From Aporrectodea caliginosa (lineage: Eukaryota > Annelida > Clitellata > Crassiclitellata > Lumbricidae), in assembly GCA_020284085.1 (NCBI GenBank), contig JACEVL010000286.1, positions 1 to 64,000 of the forward strand: 64,000 bases of DNA, read 5' to 3'. Below the pieces are notes generated by a model. That model was not told the DNA's origin, made no database searches, and saw nothing but the letters and a program-made list of their open reading frames with translations. Below, in pieces: positions 20,742 to 30,823 of this stretch (position 1 is its first letter; each line of letters starts with the position of its first letter). Position numbers and translations under genes: made by a program.

Positions 20742-21734
20742 ACTGACCAACAAAATAATATTTTTTGTTTGCTGCTCAGAACTTTAGAACTGTTCTTAGC
20801 TAAATTTGGGGCGCTGATTTCAAATATGAAATCGAAATTTGGCTAGCACGTCAGGATTTTTAGGTACGCATAGGTGAGGTTCTACACAATTGCGAACTCT
20901 CAACTCATATTAAAAATGTATGAAGAATAGGATTTTGTGCTTGTTCTTAGCTAAATTTTGGATGCTGGTTTCAAATATGAAATCGAAATTTGGATGGCAG
21001 GTCTAGTTTTTCAGCTACGCTTCAGTGAAGTTCTACACAATTGCGAATTCTCAGCTCATATAGGCCTATACTGTAAGCGAAAGCAAAGTATCAAAACTGT
21101 ATCACACAATGCCAGGCATTTGCTTTCACATTTGTTCTTAGTTAAAATTTGGACGCTGATTTCAAATATGAAATCAAAATTTGGCTAGCTTGTCAGGTTT
21201 TTTAGGTACGCATCAGTGAGGTTATACATAACCGAAAATTAATGCGGTACATTTGCAGTATGAACTATGCGACGCGTACCTCAAAAACCTGACGTGCTAG
21301 CCAAATTTCAATTTCATATTTGAAATCAGCATCCAAAATTTAGTTGAGAGCAAGCACAAAAGCAAATGCCTCATACATTTTTTAAACTGTGTTTTCACTG
21401 ATAGTATGAGTTGAGAATCCGCAATTGTGTAGAACCTCACTTATGCGTACCTAATAAACCTGACGTGCTAGACAAATTTCGATTTCATATTTGAAATCAG
21501 CGCCCAAAATTTAGCCAAGAACAGTTAAAAAGTTCTGAGTAGCAAACAACAAATATTTTTTTGTTGCGCAGTGTTAATGTAGGCATATAAAACTTAAAGA
21601 ATCCGAGAAACTTTATAACTTAAAAACTGGACGTGATAGACAAAAACGGTTTCCGGATTTGGAATCAGCATATTAAATTTAGTTAGGAACAGGTGTTAGA
21701 ATCCCAACAGCAAAATGCTTGTTGATCAGTGTAT
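20742..21734. mobile_element. Foldback element with internal tandem units
   Basis: The left end CACTGACCAACAAAATAATA is mirrored at 21574 (TTTTTTGTTGCGCAGTG) and again less well at 21732 (CTTGTTGATCAGTG). Each arm contains two or three tandem units of about 160-190 bp with the core TTCAAATATGAAATCGAAAT and GCTAGCACGTCAGG. Units run one way in the left arm and the opposite way in the right. There is no open reading frame or transposase. A duplication at the flanks is not clear. Confidence 0.75.
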
Positions 21735-21748
21735 AATCAATGTTTATT

Positions 21749-22196
21749 GTTTACATCAAAGTTCGACCGTACGTTACAGCAGAAAATAGCGTACGCGTAC
21801 GGTACGTAATTTACTAAAATAATAGCGTACGCGTACGGTACGTTCGTATTCCGTACGTATGAGCAGCCTTTAATATTAGTTGCTTCTCGTGACGTCACAT
21901 TTTGTCTCCTCATTTTCTCGTCGTTTTTTTCTCGTCGTTATTACGTCACTTTACAGTTCTTATTTGTAGTTCCGTTTCAGCGAAGAGGTAAATTATTATT
22001 TTGTTTTTATTTTGTATAATTTTCCATTCTTTAATTTGTAATTTTGTTATTCCTTGTTAATTCTATAATAAAAAAATATAAAAATTAGCGTACGCTATTT
22101 ATTAATTTAGCCAAAAAATAGCGTACGCGTACGGTACGCATTTCAGCAGAAAAAATAGCGTACGTTCCGTACGTACGGTCGAACTTTGGTTTACAT
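21749..22196. mobile_element. TIR element with CGTACG repeats and 8-bp duplication
   Basis: Ends CAAAGTTCGACCGTACG at 21757 and CGTACGGTCGAACTTTG at 22188 are perfect inverted repeats. The octamer GTTTACAT flanks both sides (21749-21756 and 22189-22196). The subterminal region repeats GCGTACGCGTACGGTACG four times. The AT-rich centre codes for nothing. The duplication length suggests hAT or a similar superfamily, although the terminal bases are atypical. Confidence 0.85.
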
Positions 22197-22300
22197 ACAT
22201 ACATACATTATACGTGGACAGAGGCTTACGTTGTTTTGCTGTTCGCAAGAAAGATTATTAAGTTATGAAACAATTGCTATTCATGTTAAGCTGGTGATTA

Positions 22301-22496
22301 ATCAACGTTTTGTATATTCTACATGAACAGTTCACTTGTGAGAGCAACTCAATCAGCCGACCAGTCAGATATTGTGGCTCTGGTTATCGGGCGGAATTGA
22401 GTTTCAAGCCGTGCTCACGTGTTCTCGTGAGGTTTGTTGCTGACGGATCCGTTACAGGCAGCGGATTCTCAGTTTCCTATGATATCGAACCAATTA
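22301..22496 (+). pseudogene. Cassette 4 exon B: CUB C-terminal half without acceptor
   Basis: The exon body is intact from YILHEQFTC through NSISRPVRYCGSGYRAELSF to TGSGFSVSYDIEPI and the TTA/GTAAGT donor. About 20 nt at its start, including every AG acceptor kept in the other copies, are missing, and the next upstream AG (about 22290) leads into an in-frame TGA. The copy therefore looks unspliceable. Because its exon phases are symmetric, skipping it would join exon A to exon C in frame and give a half CUB followed by the EGF-like segment. Confidence 0.75.
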
Positions 22497-22614
22497 GTAA
22501 GTATACATATTCAACCTGTCTCTGTTACACATGTTGTGTAAGTGTGTGTGTATGTGTGTGTGTGTGTGTCTGTCTGTCTGTCTCTGTCTCTGTCTGTCTG
22601 TCTGCCTGTCTCTC

Positions 22615-22668
<54 letters not shown>

Positions 22669-23782
22669 GCATATAATTATGTAATTATATGGAAAGTTTG
22701 GAAACATATTATCGCACCTTTTAGGAACCTCAGAAAGCCGCACCTTACGCCAATGTAACTGGTGTTAAAGTCAATAAGAACAAAAAGTTACTAAATGAAC
22801 GAACATTTCATGCTATAATTATAGTCTCGCCATTTATAAATATGTATTTACCTTTGTCTCTTTCCTAATGCTTAATACGAATGAAACCTATTTAAAAGCT
22901 CGTGTCCAAGGTTGCGCTGTCAGATTTATTGCTCCGGTGTCTTGCACGGTGCTTGAATCCTGAGAACCATTTATTAATGGGTAGCCTGCTCCATGCTAGC
23001 ACTAGTTTCAAAGATGTTGTATTCAGCCAGGGTCAAGAAATCGAGCCACTACGGACGCTGTCTTATTCCATCTATGAAGGAGTGCTGTACGGTTAAGTAA
23101 CCGTGTGTTGCACAATAATATTATTTCATCGTCTGCATACATGCATACATATAGGCCTACACACACACACGGAAGTACATATTAAACATGCACACACTAT
23201 GCATGTATAATTGTATATCTGCATACATACACATAGATATTCATGCATTTAAAACACAATCATACAATGGCTTAGGTCGTTGCCCTCTTGCGCAGGACAG
23301 CTTTACAATGTGATTTCAGGAGGACAAGACTCCTCTAAAGCGTAGCTCAAATTCTCTTTTACTGCTTCTATTGGCGCTGGGACAGATGTTTGGCAGTGTA
23401 ATTAGACAAAAAGCCATAGACTACTTAAATTACAGGACAAGAGTTCATGTAAATCGGACTCTTCGTTCATTTTTTGTGATAAAAAGTGTAAAATGAGAAT
23501 GGATCCGAGTTCCATGTCCCGAGGCTGAGCGCCTACAGTCCTGTAATTTAAAGGGGTTTATGTAAAAAGCGAAGAAAGAATTAAGCAACACAGTAGATTG
23601 CGCCTCGTTATTTGTTGCGCTCTACATAACATGTAGAAATTAACATTTGCAATTTCAGTCAACAACCTTCGTCTTGCTAAACATAATATGCAGATTCTCG
23701 CTTGTCTATTTCCTCTCTCTTCCAAATATTCTACATTTACTTGATATATGTGTACAGGTAATGAATTATTATTGTTCTTTAG
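22497..23782 (+). other. Intron 2 backbone of cassette 4 with (TG)n and (TC)n
   Basis: 22535-22665 is TG, TCTG and TC microsatellite. 22920-23115 matches 50940-51140 and 54940-55130 inverted, part of a repeated intron block. The rest is shared lead-in to exon C. There is no gene. Confidence 0.6.
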
Positions 23783-23950
23783 CATGTCAAGGTGACTGCG
23801 CTCCGGTGGCCAACGGCTCCGGATACAACTGCCCCTGTGGTGCCAATCAGACGCCTTTCATCCCTCCACCTTACAACCAGTGCCCCGTCAGCTGTTCAGA
23901 TGCCTCAAAATATTGCGTATGCAATTTACCTACCACCACCACTACCACCC
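23783..23950 (+). CDS. Cassette 4 exon C: EGF-like segment, short tail
   Basis: The exon reads CQGDCAPVANGSGYNCPCGAN, then FIPPPYNQCPVSCSDASKYC and VCNLPTTTTTT. It has all eight cysteines and an open frame. YNCPC replaces YNCTC, removing one glycosylation site. A phase 1 GT lies at 23951 (ACCC/GTAGTG), giving 56 codons, but the exon runs directly into inverted ACC and GGT repeats, so the true 3' end is uncertain. The Thr tail seems fused to microsatellite sequence that normally precedes exon A. Confidence 0.72.
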
Positions 23951-24490
23951 GTAGTGGTGGATTGTAATGGTGTTGCTGGTACTGGTGGTGGTGGTAGTGA
24001 TGCATGGTGGTAGTAATTCCATATAAATTTAGAATAATCTTCTAATTCTTAGAACTTTTAATTGGTAAATGCCACCTTTCAGATCTGTCAGATGTCAATA
24101 TCTGGTGTCATTGTTTGGTTCAAGAAAGGCGCTATATAAATTGTCAGATAACAATAAGATATATAAACTTTCCACAAAACATAATAGTGCACCAATGCTT
24201 TAATTCTGATATTAAAGTCATGGTTATGTATCTCAGTAAAACTATAATATTTAGATATATTGATGCATGCATCAATTGTCGTAGTCACTCATGCAATAAA
24301 AATGATATTGTCTTTAAAATGAAACTAATTTACAGCCAATAAGGTACTTTGTTTCTGTGAGATTAATCTGTCGTTCAGACTCATTTACCGACTGAATAAA
24401 GAACTAAAATAAATTTAGTACTTTGTGTATAGTGGAATGTGATGACAATCATACTCTTTTCATCGCTCATCCTATAATATGGCCAACACA
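23951..24490 (+). repeat. Remnant of a further cassette: repeat plus exon A upstream region
   Basis: GGTGGTGGTGGTAGTGATG at 23980-24010 is followed by a copy of the dispersed repeat at 604-830 and by sequence like that before cassette 1 exon A. Exon A itself is absent. A TIR element follows. Confidence 0.5.
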
Positions 24491-24890
24491 CCGACGGATG
24501 GCATTTTCGTCGATCCCAGGACAGTAACGCAAATATTATCGGAGTAATCAGGGTAATTGATCGTTTTAGCTGTCTAAATTAGTCTATTTACCGGTAGATG
24601 ACGTTTCAATACATGTACCAATGTCAAGGATATCTGTTATCAATCCAACAAGTTTTTCATCAGTCCAACTTATATTTAGGCAAGAATTATTTTCATCAAT
24701 CCCTCTTCTATTTACGCAAGAATTATTTTCATCAATCAATTTCTATTTAAGCAAGAATTATTTTCATCAATCCAACTTCTCTTAGATTTACCCTGTAGGG
24801 ACGAATAATTTAGAACGCTAAAACGAAAAATTACCCCGATTGGTCCGATAATATTTGCTGTACTGTCCTGAGATCGGCGAAATGCCGACG
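24491..24890. mobile_element. TIR element with about 36-bp internal tandem repeats
   Basis: The left end GGATGGCATTTTCGTCGATC and following CCAGGACAGTAACGCAAATA are mirrored at 24800-24890 (TTTGCTGTACTGTCCTGAGA then GATCGGCGAAATGCC). Between them, four copies of a unit around GCAAGAATTATTTTCATCAA lie at 24650-24781. There is no transposase. Its right end adjoins a broken exon C. Confidence 0.75.
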
Positions 24891-25056
24891 GTTGTGTCGA
24901 TTCCTCCACCTATTGCCCATGCAGCTTACCTCCCACCACTACTACTCTCCGCACACTATGCTACCCTGCATCTTAGTTACTATGGCTACGACAATAATTG
25001 TAGCTACGTGTGCCTTTGCACTACCAATTTACCACCCACCACAGATTTCCATTCAG
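24891..25056 (+). pseudogene. Broken exon C of a lost cassette
   Basis: Only the 3' part remains, VDSSTYCPCSLPPTTTT, matching the last cysteines and Thr tail of exon C. It then runs into foreign sequence and an in-frame TAG. The normal end CATTCAG/GTAATT survives at 25056. The first five cysteines are gone, replaced by the TIR element. The sequence after it (25144-25440) is the standard post-exon C backbone. Confidence 0.7.
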
Positions 25057-25511
25057 GTAATTTACTCATGGAGTACTACACTATTGGAATGGAATTGATG
25101 CAGAATACATCATCTGAATAGGTAAAACATCACCAAAGGTTTCGTGATCCAAACCATCGAGCTTCTGAAAGTCGGGCTCGGTCGCAGATTAATAAATTGT
25201 TTGACATGTCACGCTGTGTTTTCGGCTTTAAACTGTCCCAAAAAATCACGATTGTTGGCATTCACAGTCGCAATTTTGAAAATTTTCATAAAGCAATACT
25301 CTATAGCTGCTCTAAAAGCAACAGCTTATTCACGAGTGCCGCGTCGGGTCATAGGGGTCAAGTGAAGAACAAAATCTTGTTTACTATTACTTAGAATGCC
25401 AACCCATATAGGCTATATAGTGGAAAACAAAAAATATCGATTTAATTATTTTATAGCAATGGAATATAATAATTATTGACAATGTGTTAAAGAGAAAATA
25501 TTGGCGGACAC
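25057..25511 (+). other. Post-exon C backbone
   Basis: This repeats the intron after exon C in other cassettes. Parts recur in direct orientation at 36841-37010 and 37080-37240, beyond the right palindrome arm. No gene is seen. Confidence 0.6.
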
Positions 25512-26430
25512 ATTGAAAGACATAAAGGCGAGCAGACGGAGAGATAGAAGGACAGATATGCAGAAGGACAGACATAATTATACCAACGGACAGGCAAGCA
25601 GACGGACAAACTAGCAAACGGACAATCATACAGACGAGCCCACAAACAAATGAACAGACGTACAAATGGGCAGACATATAAACGGATACACAGGCATATT
25701 TATACAGACGGGCAGAGAGACAAACAGATGAGCAGACAGACAGACAGAGGGACATATATATAGACATACGGACAAACTTACAGCTCTACGTACAGACAGA
25801 TATGCAGACCCGACACACAGGCAGATTATACAGACGAGCAGACAATCAGACGGGCAGGCAGACAGGCAGACGAACAGAGAGGCAGATGGACATACGGACA
25901 GTCCTGCACAGGGACACATAGGCAGATTATACAGAGGCTCAGACCCACAGCTGGGCAGACAGACAAACAGACGAGCAGGCAGGCAGACAGATAGACTGAC
26001 GAACAGATAGACTTATGGACAAACTTACAACCGTACATGCGGACAGATACACAGGGACGCAGGCAGATTTTACAGACGGGCATACATCAACGGGCGGACA
26101 CAGACGGGCGGAGAGACAAACAGACAGGCAGGCAGGCAGACAGAGGAACAGATAGACAGACGAACAAGCATACAGCCGTACATACGAACATACACACACA
26201 AGAGCACACAGGCAGATTATACAGACTGACAGACACATAGACGGACAGACAGACAAACAGACGGGAGAGCAGACAGACAGACAGATAGACATAAGGACAA
26301 ACATATAGCTGTACATACAGACAGATATAGAGACGGACACAGAGGCAGATTATACAGACGGACAGACCAAGAGACGGATAGACAGACAAACAGCAGGGCA
26401 GGCAGACATACAGGCAGACAGGGAAGTGAG
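25512..26430. repeat. Degenerate GACA-type satellite, left copy
   Basis: Hundreds of imperfect CAGACGGACAGA units occur in a higher-order pattern. GGCAGATTATACAGACGG recurs at about 25818, 25920, 26062 (as ATTTTACAG), 26209 and 26341, a spacing of 100-150 bp. Long Cys/Ser/Val/Leu open frames are by-products of the repeat. Confidence 0.85.
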
Positions 26431-26831
26431 CAAACTCACGTGACATGATTTATCAAAAATCGTGATGGGCGTGAATATAGTGCTTTGAATCGGCTAACGT
26501 CCGGGGCGTGAACGTATTCACTACGTTGAAAGGGATTCAGTAAGGGCATCTAGCAGAATGACTATTCAGAGGCGTTCTCAACAGGGAAGTCCCGAGGAAA
26601 AAGAAATGCCTTAACATTTTAATGACAAGCGTGCACTAAAAGTGACTGGGAAACCAATGCAGCGCGTCGTCAAAGTGTTAAAGAAGGAGAGACCGATGAG
26701 GAACACCTGTCATTGGTTTAGCCCTTAGTGAGGAAGGAAGGTCATTCCAAATGGAGGGACACACCACAACAAACGCCGGGTGTTGGGACAAAGCAGTTCA
26801 AATTTAGGCATATGGTACCTGCACACTCATT

Positions 26832-27045
26832 GTAGGGCGCGGTGGTGAAGGGGTATGTTCGGTGCCTTGCAGCAGGATGGTTGCGGGTTCGAATCCACCT
26901 CAAGCCGCCGCGTAGGGACCCTGGGCAAGTCCTTCACTCGCAATTGCTCATGCGCTTCGGCGTGAAACTCCGATTCAGTGTTCCGCGCTGTAGTCGGGAG
27001 CGCCTCTGAGTAGAAACCTTGAAGGGGCCCTATAACAACATGATC
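26832..27045 (+). mobile_element. tRNA-derived SINE (family 1) with CATA tail
   Basis: GGCGCGGTGGTGAAGGGGTA starts the head. The B box is GGTTCGAATCC, the body GGGCAAGTCCTTCACTCGC, and the 3' end GAAGGGGCCCTATAACA followed by ATACATAC repeats. A second, 5'-truncated tail lies at 27118-27185. Only one copy exists in the right arm. Confidence 0.88.
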
Positions 27046-27185
27046 ATACATACATACATACATACATATACATAAAAGACTTTTAGCTGATTAGTACAGG
27101 AGAGTTAGGCCTGATAGTGACGCCACTGGATGTAGTCGGGAGCGCCTCTGAGTAGAAATCTGGAAGGGGCGCTATAACAGGTGCA

Positions 27186-27320
27186 CATACATACATACAT
27201 ACATACATAAATACATACATACATACATACATACATACATACATACATACATACATACATACATACATACATACATACATACATACATACATACATACAT
27301 ACATACACACATACATACAT
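27186..27320 (+). repeat. (CATA)n microsatellite
   Basis: About 30 near-perfect CATA units follow a SINE tail. The right arm has the complementary TATG run at 35091-35145, much shorter. Confidence 0.95.
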
Positions 27321-27454
27321 TTAATTGTAACTATTCCTCCAATGCATTCTTGATATAATTATTAGATTTCTGCAGAATCAAGTGCATGATTACTGCTTAG
27401 TCCTCTGTTGGTTGCATTATGCATTACACTATTAGGAACACTGTTCAAAATCAT

Positions 27455-27640
27455 TCAATGTCAATATAATTTCTATGCTGATAATACTCAAATCTTCATT
27501 TCATTTGACTTGTCACTCGTTTCTGCAGCAGTTGTCGGCTGCCCTTGAAGAGGTGCAGTCCAGGATGTCCATCAATAAACTCCTTCTTTAACCTATATAT
27601 CGAAGACTGAATTTCTGCTACTGGGCATGCAACAGCAACA
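27455..27640 (+). mobile_element. L2/CR1-like RT palm fragment in left arm
   Basis: Frames give the FYADNTQIFISFD palm region, where the second Asp of YADD is Asn, then SINKLLL and a degenerate TEFLLLG motif with stops and frameshifts. The mirror copy is at 34775-34965. Confidence 0.6.
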
Positions 27641-27803
27641 TATAGCAAAACATTACATAATGTAGCTCAACATAGATTAATGTAATATACACTAACAATA
27701 ATATTATAGATAATAAGAAATACAAATAATAGTAACAACAACAATGATATGATATAATATAATATGACGTTATATACCATCATGTAACTAAATGTTTTGT
27801 AAT

Positions 27804-28261
27804 GTAATATCTAGGGCTGCGGAAGTTAACGATTAATTAATCGATTAATCGCTAATCAATTTTAAAGATTACATTTATTTTTAACGATTAATCGAAGACC
27901 GCTTGACCGCTTGTTATATTGGTAATAAAACAAATTGCTCGCTAGAACCTAGCAATGTTAACATGCTGGTTTATTTACGTAATTGGTTGAAGGAAGACAT
28001 ATGAACTGAAAAATATAAACAAGACTACTAATATGAGCAAATAACTAAACTACTAAGTAAGTAGTAGTAACTATTAAATAGCAATAAATAATTTAATATT
28101 AATAATACCATTAAAAGGTAAACAATGAGTAATATTTATTTTGTACTTGTCATTACTTATTGGGGAATGCATTTAATCAAAAGTTACCTATTAATTAATC
28201 GTTCATTCTTAAATAGTTAACTATTAAAAATATTTTAATCGTTAACAGCCCTAGTAATATC
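27804..28261. mobile_element. hAT-like MITE with 8-bp duplication
   Basis: Ends TAGGGCTGCGGAAGTTAACG at 27812 and CGTTAACAGCCCTA at 28253, with GTAATATC on both sides (27804-27811 and 28254-28261). The right arm of the palindrome has the single uninterrupted GTAATATC (as GATATTAC near 34265-34275), so this insertion followed the inverted duplication. Internal sequence is AT-rich with ATTAATCGATTAATCG. Confidence 0.9.
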
Positions 28262-28334
28262 ACATAATAATTGTATATATAATAATAATACAGTTATAGT
28301 TACAGTTAATAGGTAAGCTATAAAAGCTTTTATT

Positions 28335-28560
28335 GCATAATGTCTAGTCGCACACGCTTATGGGACAGTTTCGGATTGTGTCCTCTCAGATTTCCAGTTT
28401 TTTGTATTCTTGAAGAAGGTGTTATTATCCACATTTTCGAGGCCATGCAGAATTTTGTAGATCTCAATAATATCCCCCTTATTCTTCTTCGTTCCAAGGA
28501 AAAATACCAAGGCTTTGAAGCCTTTCTTCATGTGGCATCCTGTTCATGTTTTCAGTAGCG
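28335..28560 (-). mobile_element. CR1-like C-terminal fragment in left arm
   Basis: This is the mirror of 34010-34206. The minus strand has the pattern of CR1 C-termini (RGDIIE.YKIL..VD, then RGHNPKLSHKRVRLD) with decay. The + strand open frame over it is a shadow. Confidence 0.55.
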
Positions 28561-29250
28561 CCTACGCAATTTCTCAGAAGATCTGAGTAATACATTGAAA
28601 GTTATTTGTGTGCAGACATAAAGAACTTCGTCGGCAATATGACAATTCATGTTTTGCCTATGTTATTTGACTTATTTCTCAGAAGATTATTATAGTGGGT
28701 AAATCCCGTTCGTGATTGCAAGCGTGACGCCTGATCTTAGCAGGATGTGCGGTGTGCAAAGCGATCAAGTTATAAAAAGCCGGGCGGGCACAAGTCGACC
28801 TGAAACTGCTCGTGTATAGCCTATAGGTAAGTACGCATTTCGCTTCATAATGTTGCTTCGTATATCGATGCTTAGATCTATGTTGTTTGTCCTTGTTGTA
28901 AAACATCTGATCTGAATACAATTGCCAGAGAATATGTTGTGCTATTCCTGCATTATGCTAATGGATTTTACTTGTTTCCGCATTCGCTTAATATTAGTGT
29001 TCCATTACGCTGTTCTGTTATCAAGTACTGTAATGCTTATGATTAAAACGCGCTTTGTCCCTCTATTAAAAATATAATAGCTTGTTGAAACTGAAGGTAG
29101 GCTAATTGTGCTTGTAACTTACATCGCCCAGATGTCTAATGCTCGAGGTGATAACTGAACACAAAATGCGCAAGCAGGTCAAAACTAGAGAGTGATGCGG
29201 TACTTTTACCCGCGATTTTATAACGCGGAAATGAGGACAATTTCGGTATT

Positions 29251-29879
29251 TTAATTGGCTAAAACTCTTTGCGGGGAATGTGATGTAGTCCTGCGGTGAT
29301 GGGTTGGGGATGGGAGAGAACATGCTGGAATGGGGAAGACTTACTTAATGCGGGGCGGGGATAGGGACGAGATTGTCTCCGGCGTCACGCTCTTGTCAAT
29401 ATCCAGAAGATGCGTCTTTAAGACTGAGAGACAGTGTATGGAGGATAAGCAATTCGAAAAAGGAAAAGTCTTAAGTTGAGAATTAAATGACATAGACGAC
29501 TGAGCAGAACGGACAGATAGGCTACATGAGATAGAGGTCCAAAATCTAGATTCACCAACCGAAACAGCTCAGATGACCTCGCTGAATGATGGCAAGTCTG
29601 AGGGAAAAGGACTTTAATTTATGCTTTTTGGCTGGTCAAAGTGCACGATTTTATCAACCTTTAACCCAAAGAGAAATAAAACCTTTGCTGAACAGGATGC
29701 CAATAGAAAGAGTTAAGCACAAAAGTAAACTTGGGAAAAGCTAGTAAAAATACGTCCCGTGTCATGCGTGAAAGCATGTGCCTGTTTTGCCTTTAATCAG
29801 AAACTTTGAGCGACTTTGTGGGTACTTAGAAAAGCAGATGAGCAGGCTCTTACATTAGTCCTGAGGCAGCCATGGGTAT
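29251..29879. other. Palindrome spacer, unrecognised
   Basis: Single-copy sequence in this window between the left arm and the SINE. I see no gene, terminal repeat or retroelement motif. Confidence 0.4.
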
Positions 29880-30135
29880 GAAATGTTAGCGCAACTTCAT
29901 CTTCTTAGCCTCGGCATATGACGGTGGGTGACCAGTCCTGAGTCCTCTCCCTCGAGTATGTTCTTCCCATCGACAGTGTACGGTCGTTGTACTCATTACA
30001 GCTGAGTTTGCGGAGGAGCACACGCAGAGCAGAAATCGAGAACGAAATGTCTGACCTGGCGGGGATTTGAACCCCCAACCTCTAGATTGACAGTGCAGCA
30101 CGCTAAACACTGCACTATCGAACACCCAGAAACCA
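29880..30135 (-). mobile_element. tRNA-derived SINE (family 2)
   Basis: On the minus strand TCGATAGTGCAGTGTTTAGC leads to the B box GGGGGTTCAAATCCCCGCC, then TTTCGTTCTCGATTTCTGCT and GTACACTGTCGATGGGAAGA. It ends in GAGGCTAAGAAGATGAAGTT. A + strand copy with a decayed B box lies at 43190-43450. Confidence 0.82.
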
Positions 30136-30169
30136 GAGTACTTAAAACGCGCTATATTATGTGGTGAAA

Positions 30170-30265
30170 CATACATACATACATACACAGTTACATACAT
30201 ACATACATACATACATACACATACATACATACATACATACATACACACACACATACATACATATA
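30170..30265 (+). repeat. (CATA)n microsatellite before the signal-peptide exon
   Basis: Short CATA runs are interrupted by CACA and CAGTTA. They lie about 90 nt upstream of the start codon. No clear TATA box can be singled out. Confidence 0.85.
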
Positions 30266-30352
30266 CATATATGCCTATTTGCATGCAAAACCTGTGCTGT
30301 ACATTTTCTTTTAGACGACGCAGAATAAAATTCGCCGTGAACAAAAGCAGAT

Positions 30353-30440
30353 ATGACCGTTCCTACTGCTCTTCGTTTGTTTGCCAGCGCTGTTCTGCTA
30401 GCGTTGTTATCCGTAAGCAACGCCCAGACCAACAGTTACG
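30353..30440 (+). CDS. Signal-peptide exon of a CUB cassette gene
   Basis: ATG opens MTVPTALRLFASAVLLALLS then VSNAQTNSY, with a hydrophobic core of about 14 residues and a likely signal peptidase site after SNA. The exon ends TACG/GTAAGT, a strong donor in phase 1, exactly the phase needed to join a CUB exon A (G + CC TGC in cassette 5). The next exon A downstream on this strand is at 32210. The upstream base context is GCAGATATG, with A at -3. No other signal-peptide exon was found, so the + strand cassettes 1-4 and the - strand cassettes have their first exons elsewhere or lost. The 5' UTR and promoter are not identifiable. Confidence 0.82.
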
Positions 30441-30823
30441 GTAAGTCCGTCATGATTCATGCAACGTATATAAGCTTATTTCTGCGAATCACAATCTCCT
30501 TCCGTATACAGTTAACAATTACAAGGAAGTTGACTATGGCGCACAACGTATGACATGACACAAAGCAAAGTGAAGAAAACAACGGGAGTCTATATATCTT
30601 AGAATACAGAAATGACGAGCAAGAAAACCAGACTGCAGACAGCCTTGCCTCGGTGTCTTTGAGAAGTCAAGGCTCGACGTAAATTCTGAGATGCAGTGAT
30701 TAAGTGTCTGGGCAATAGTCTAGTATACACGCCATCTACGTCTGTCGACTGAACGCTGAATCGTAGGAGAATCTGATCTAATCTTATCTGATGATATTTT
30801 GTAGCGCCTTTATTATACTGATA

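Larger units (their letters stand above)
25512..29250. repeat. Large inverted repeat, left arm
   Basis: The arm is mirrored at 33320-36770. Matching landmarks, outer to inner, are the GACA-type satellite, the CTCACGTGACATGA region, a SINE, a CATA microsatellite, an RT fragment, a CR1 fragment, and 28700-29250. Arms differ by transposon insertions and small indels, so duplication is not very recent. The spacer carries a signal-peptide exon and cassette 5. Confidence 0.85.

Noticed and set aside
24650..24781. Tandem 36-bp units considered as a CRISPR-like array
   Set aside because: Units are contiguous and degenerate with no spacers, in a eukaryotic TIR element.
25387..26446. Overlapping Cys/Val/Leu/Ser-rich open frames, mirrored at 35749-36790
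   Set aside because: They come from the degenerate GACA satellite, occur in several frames at once, and are mirrored in the other palindrome arm.
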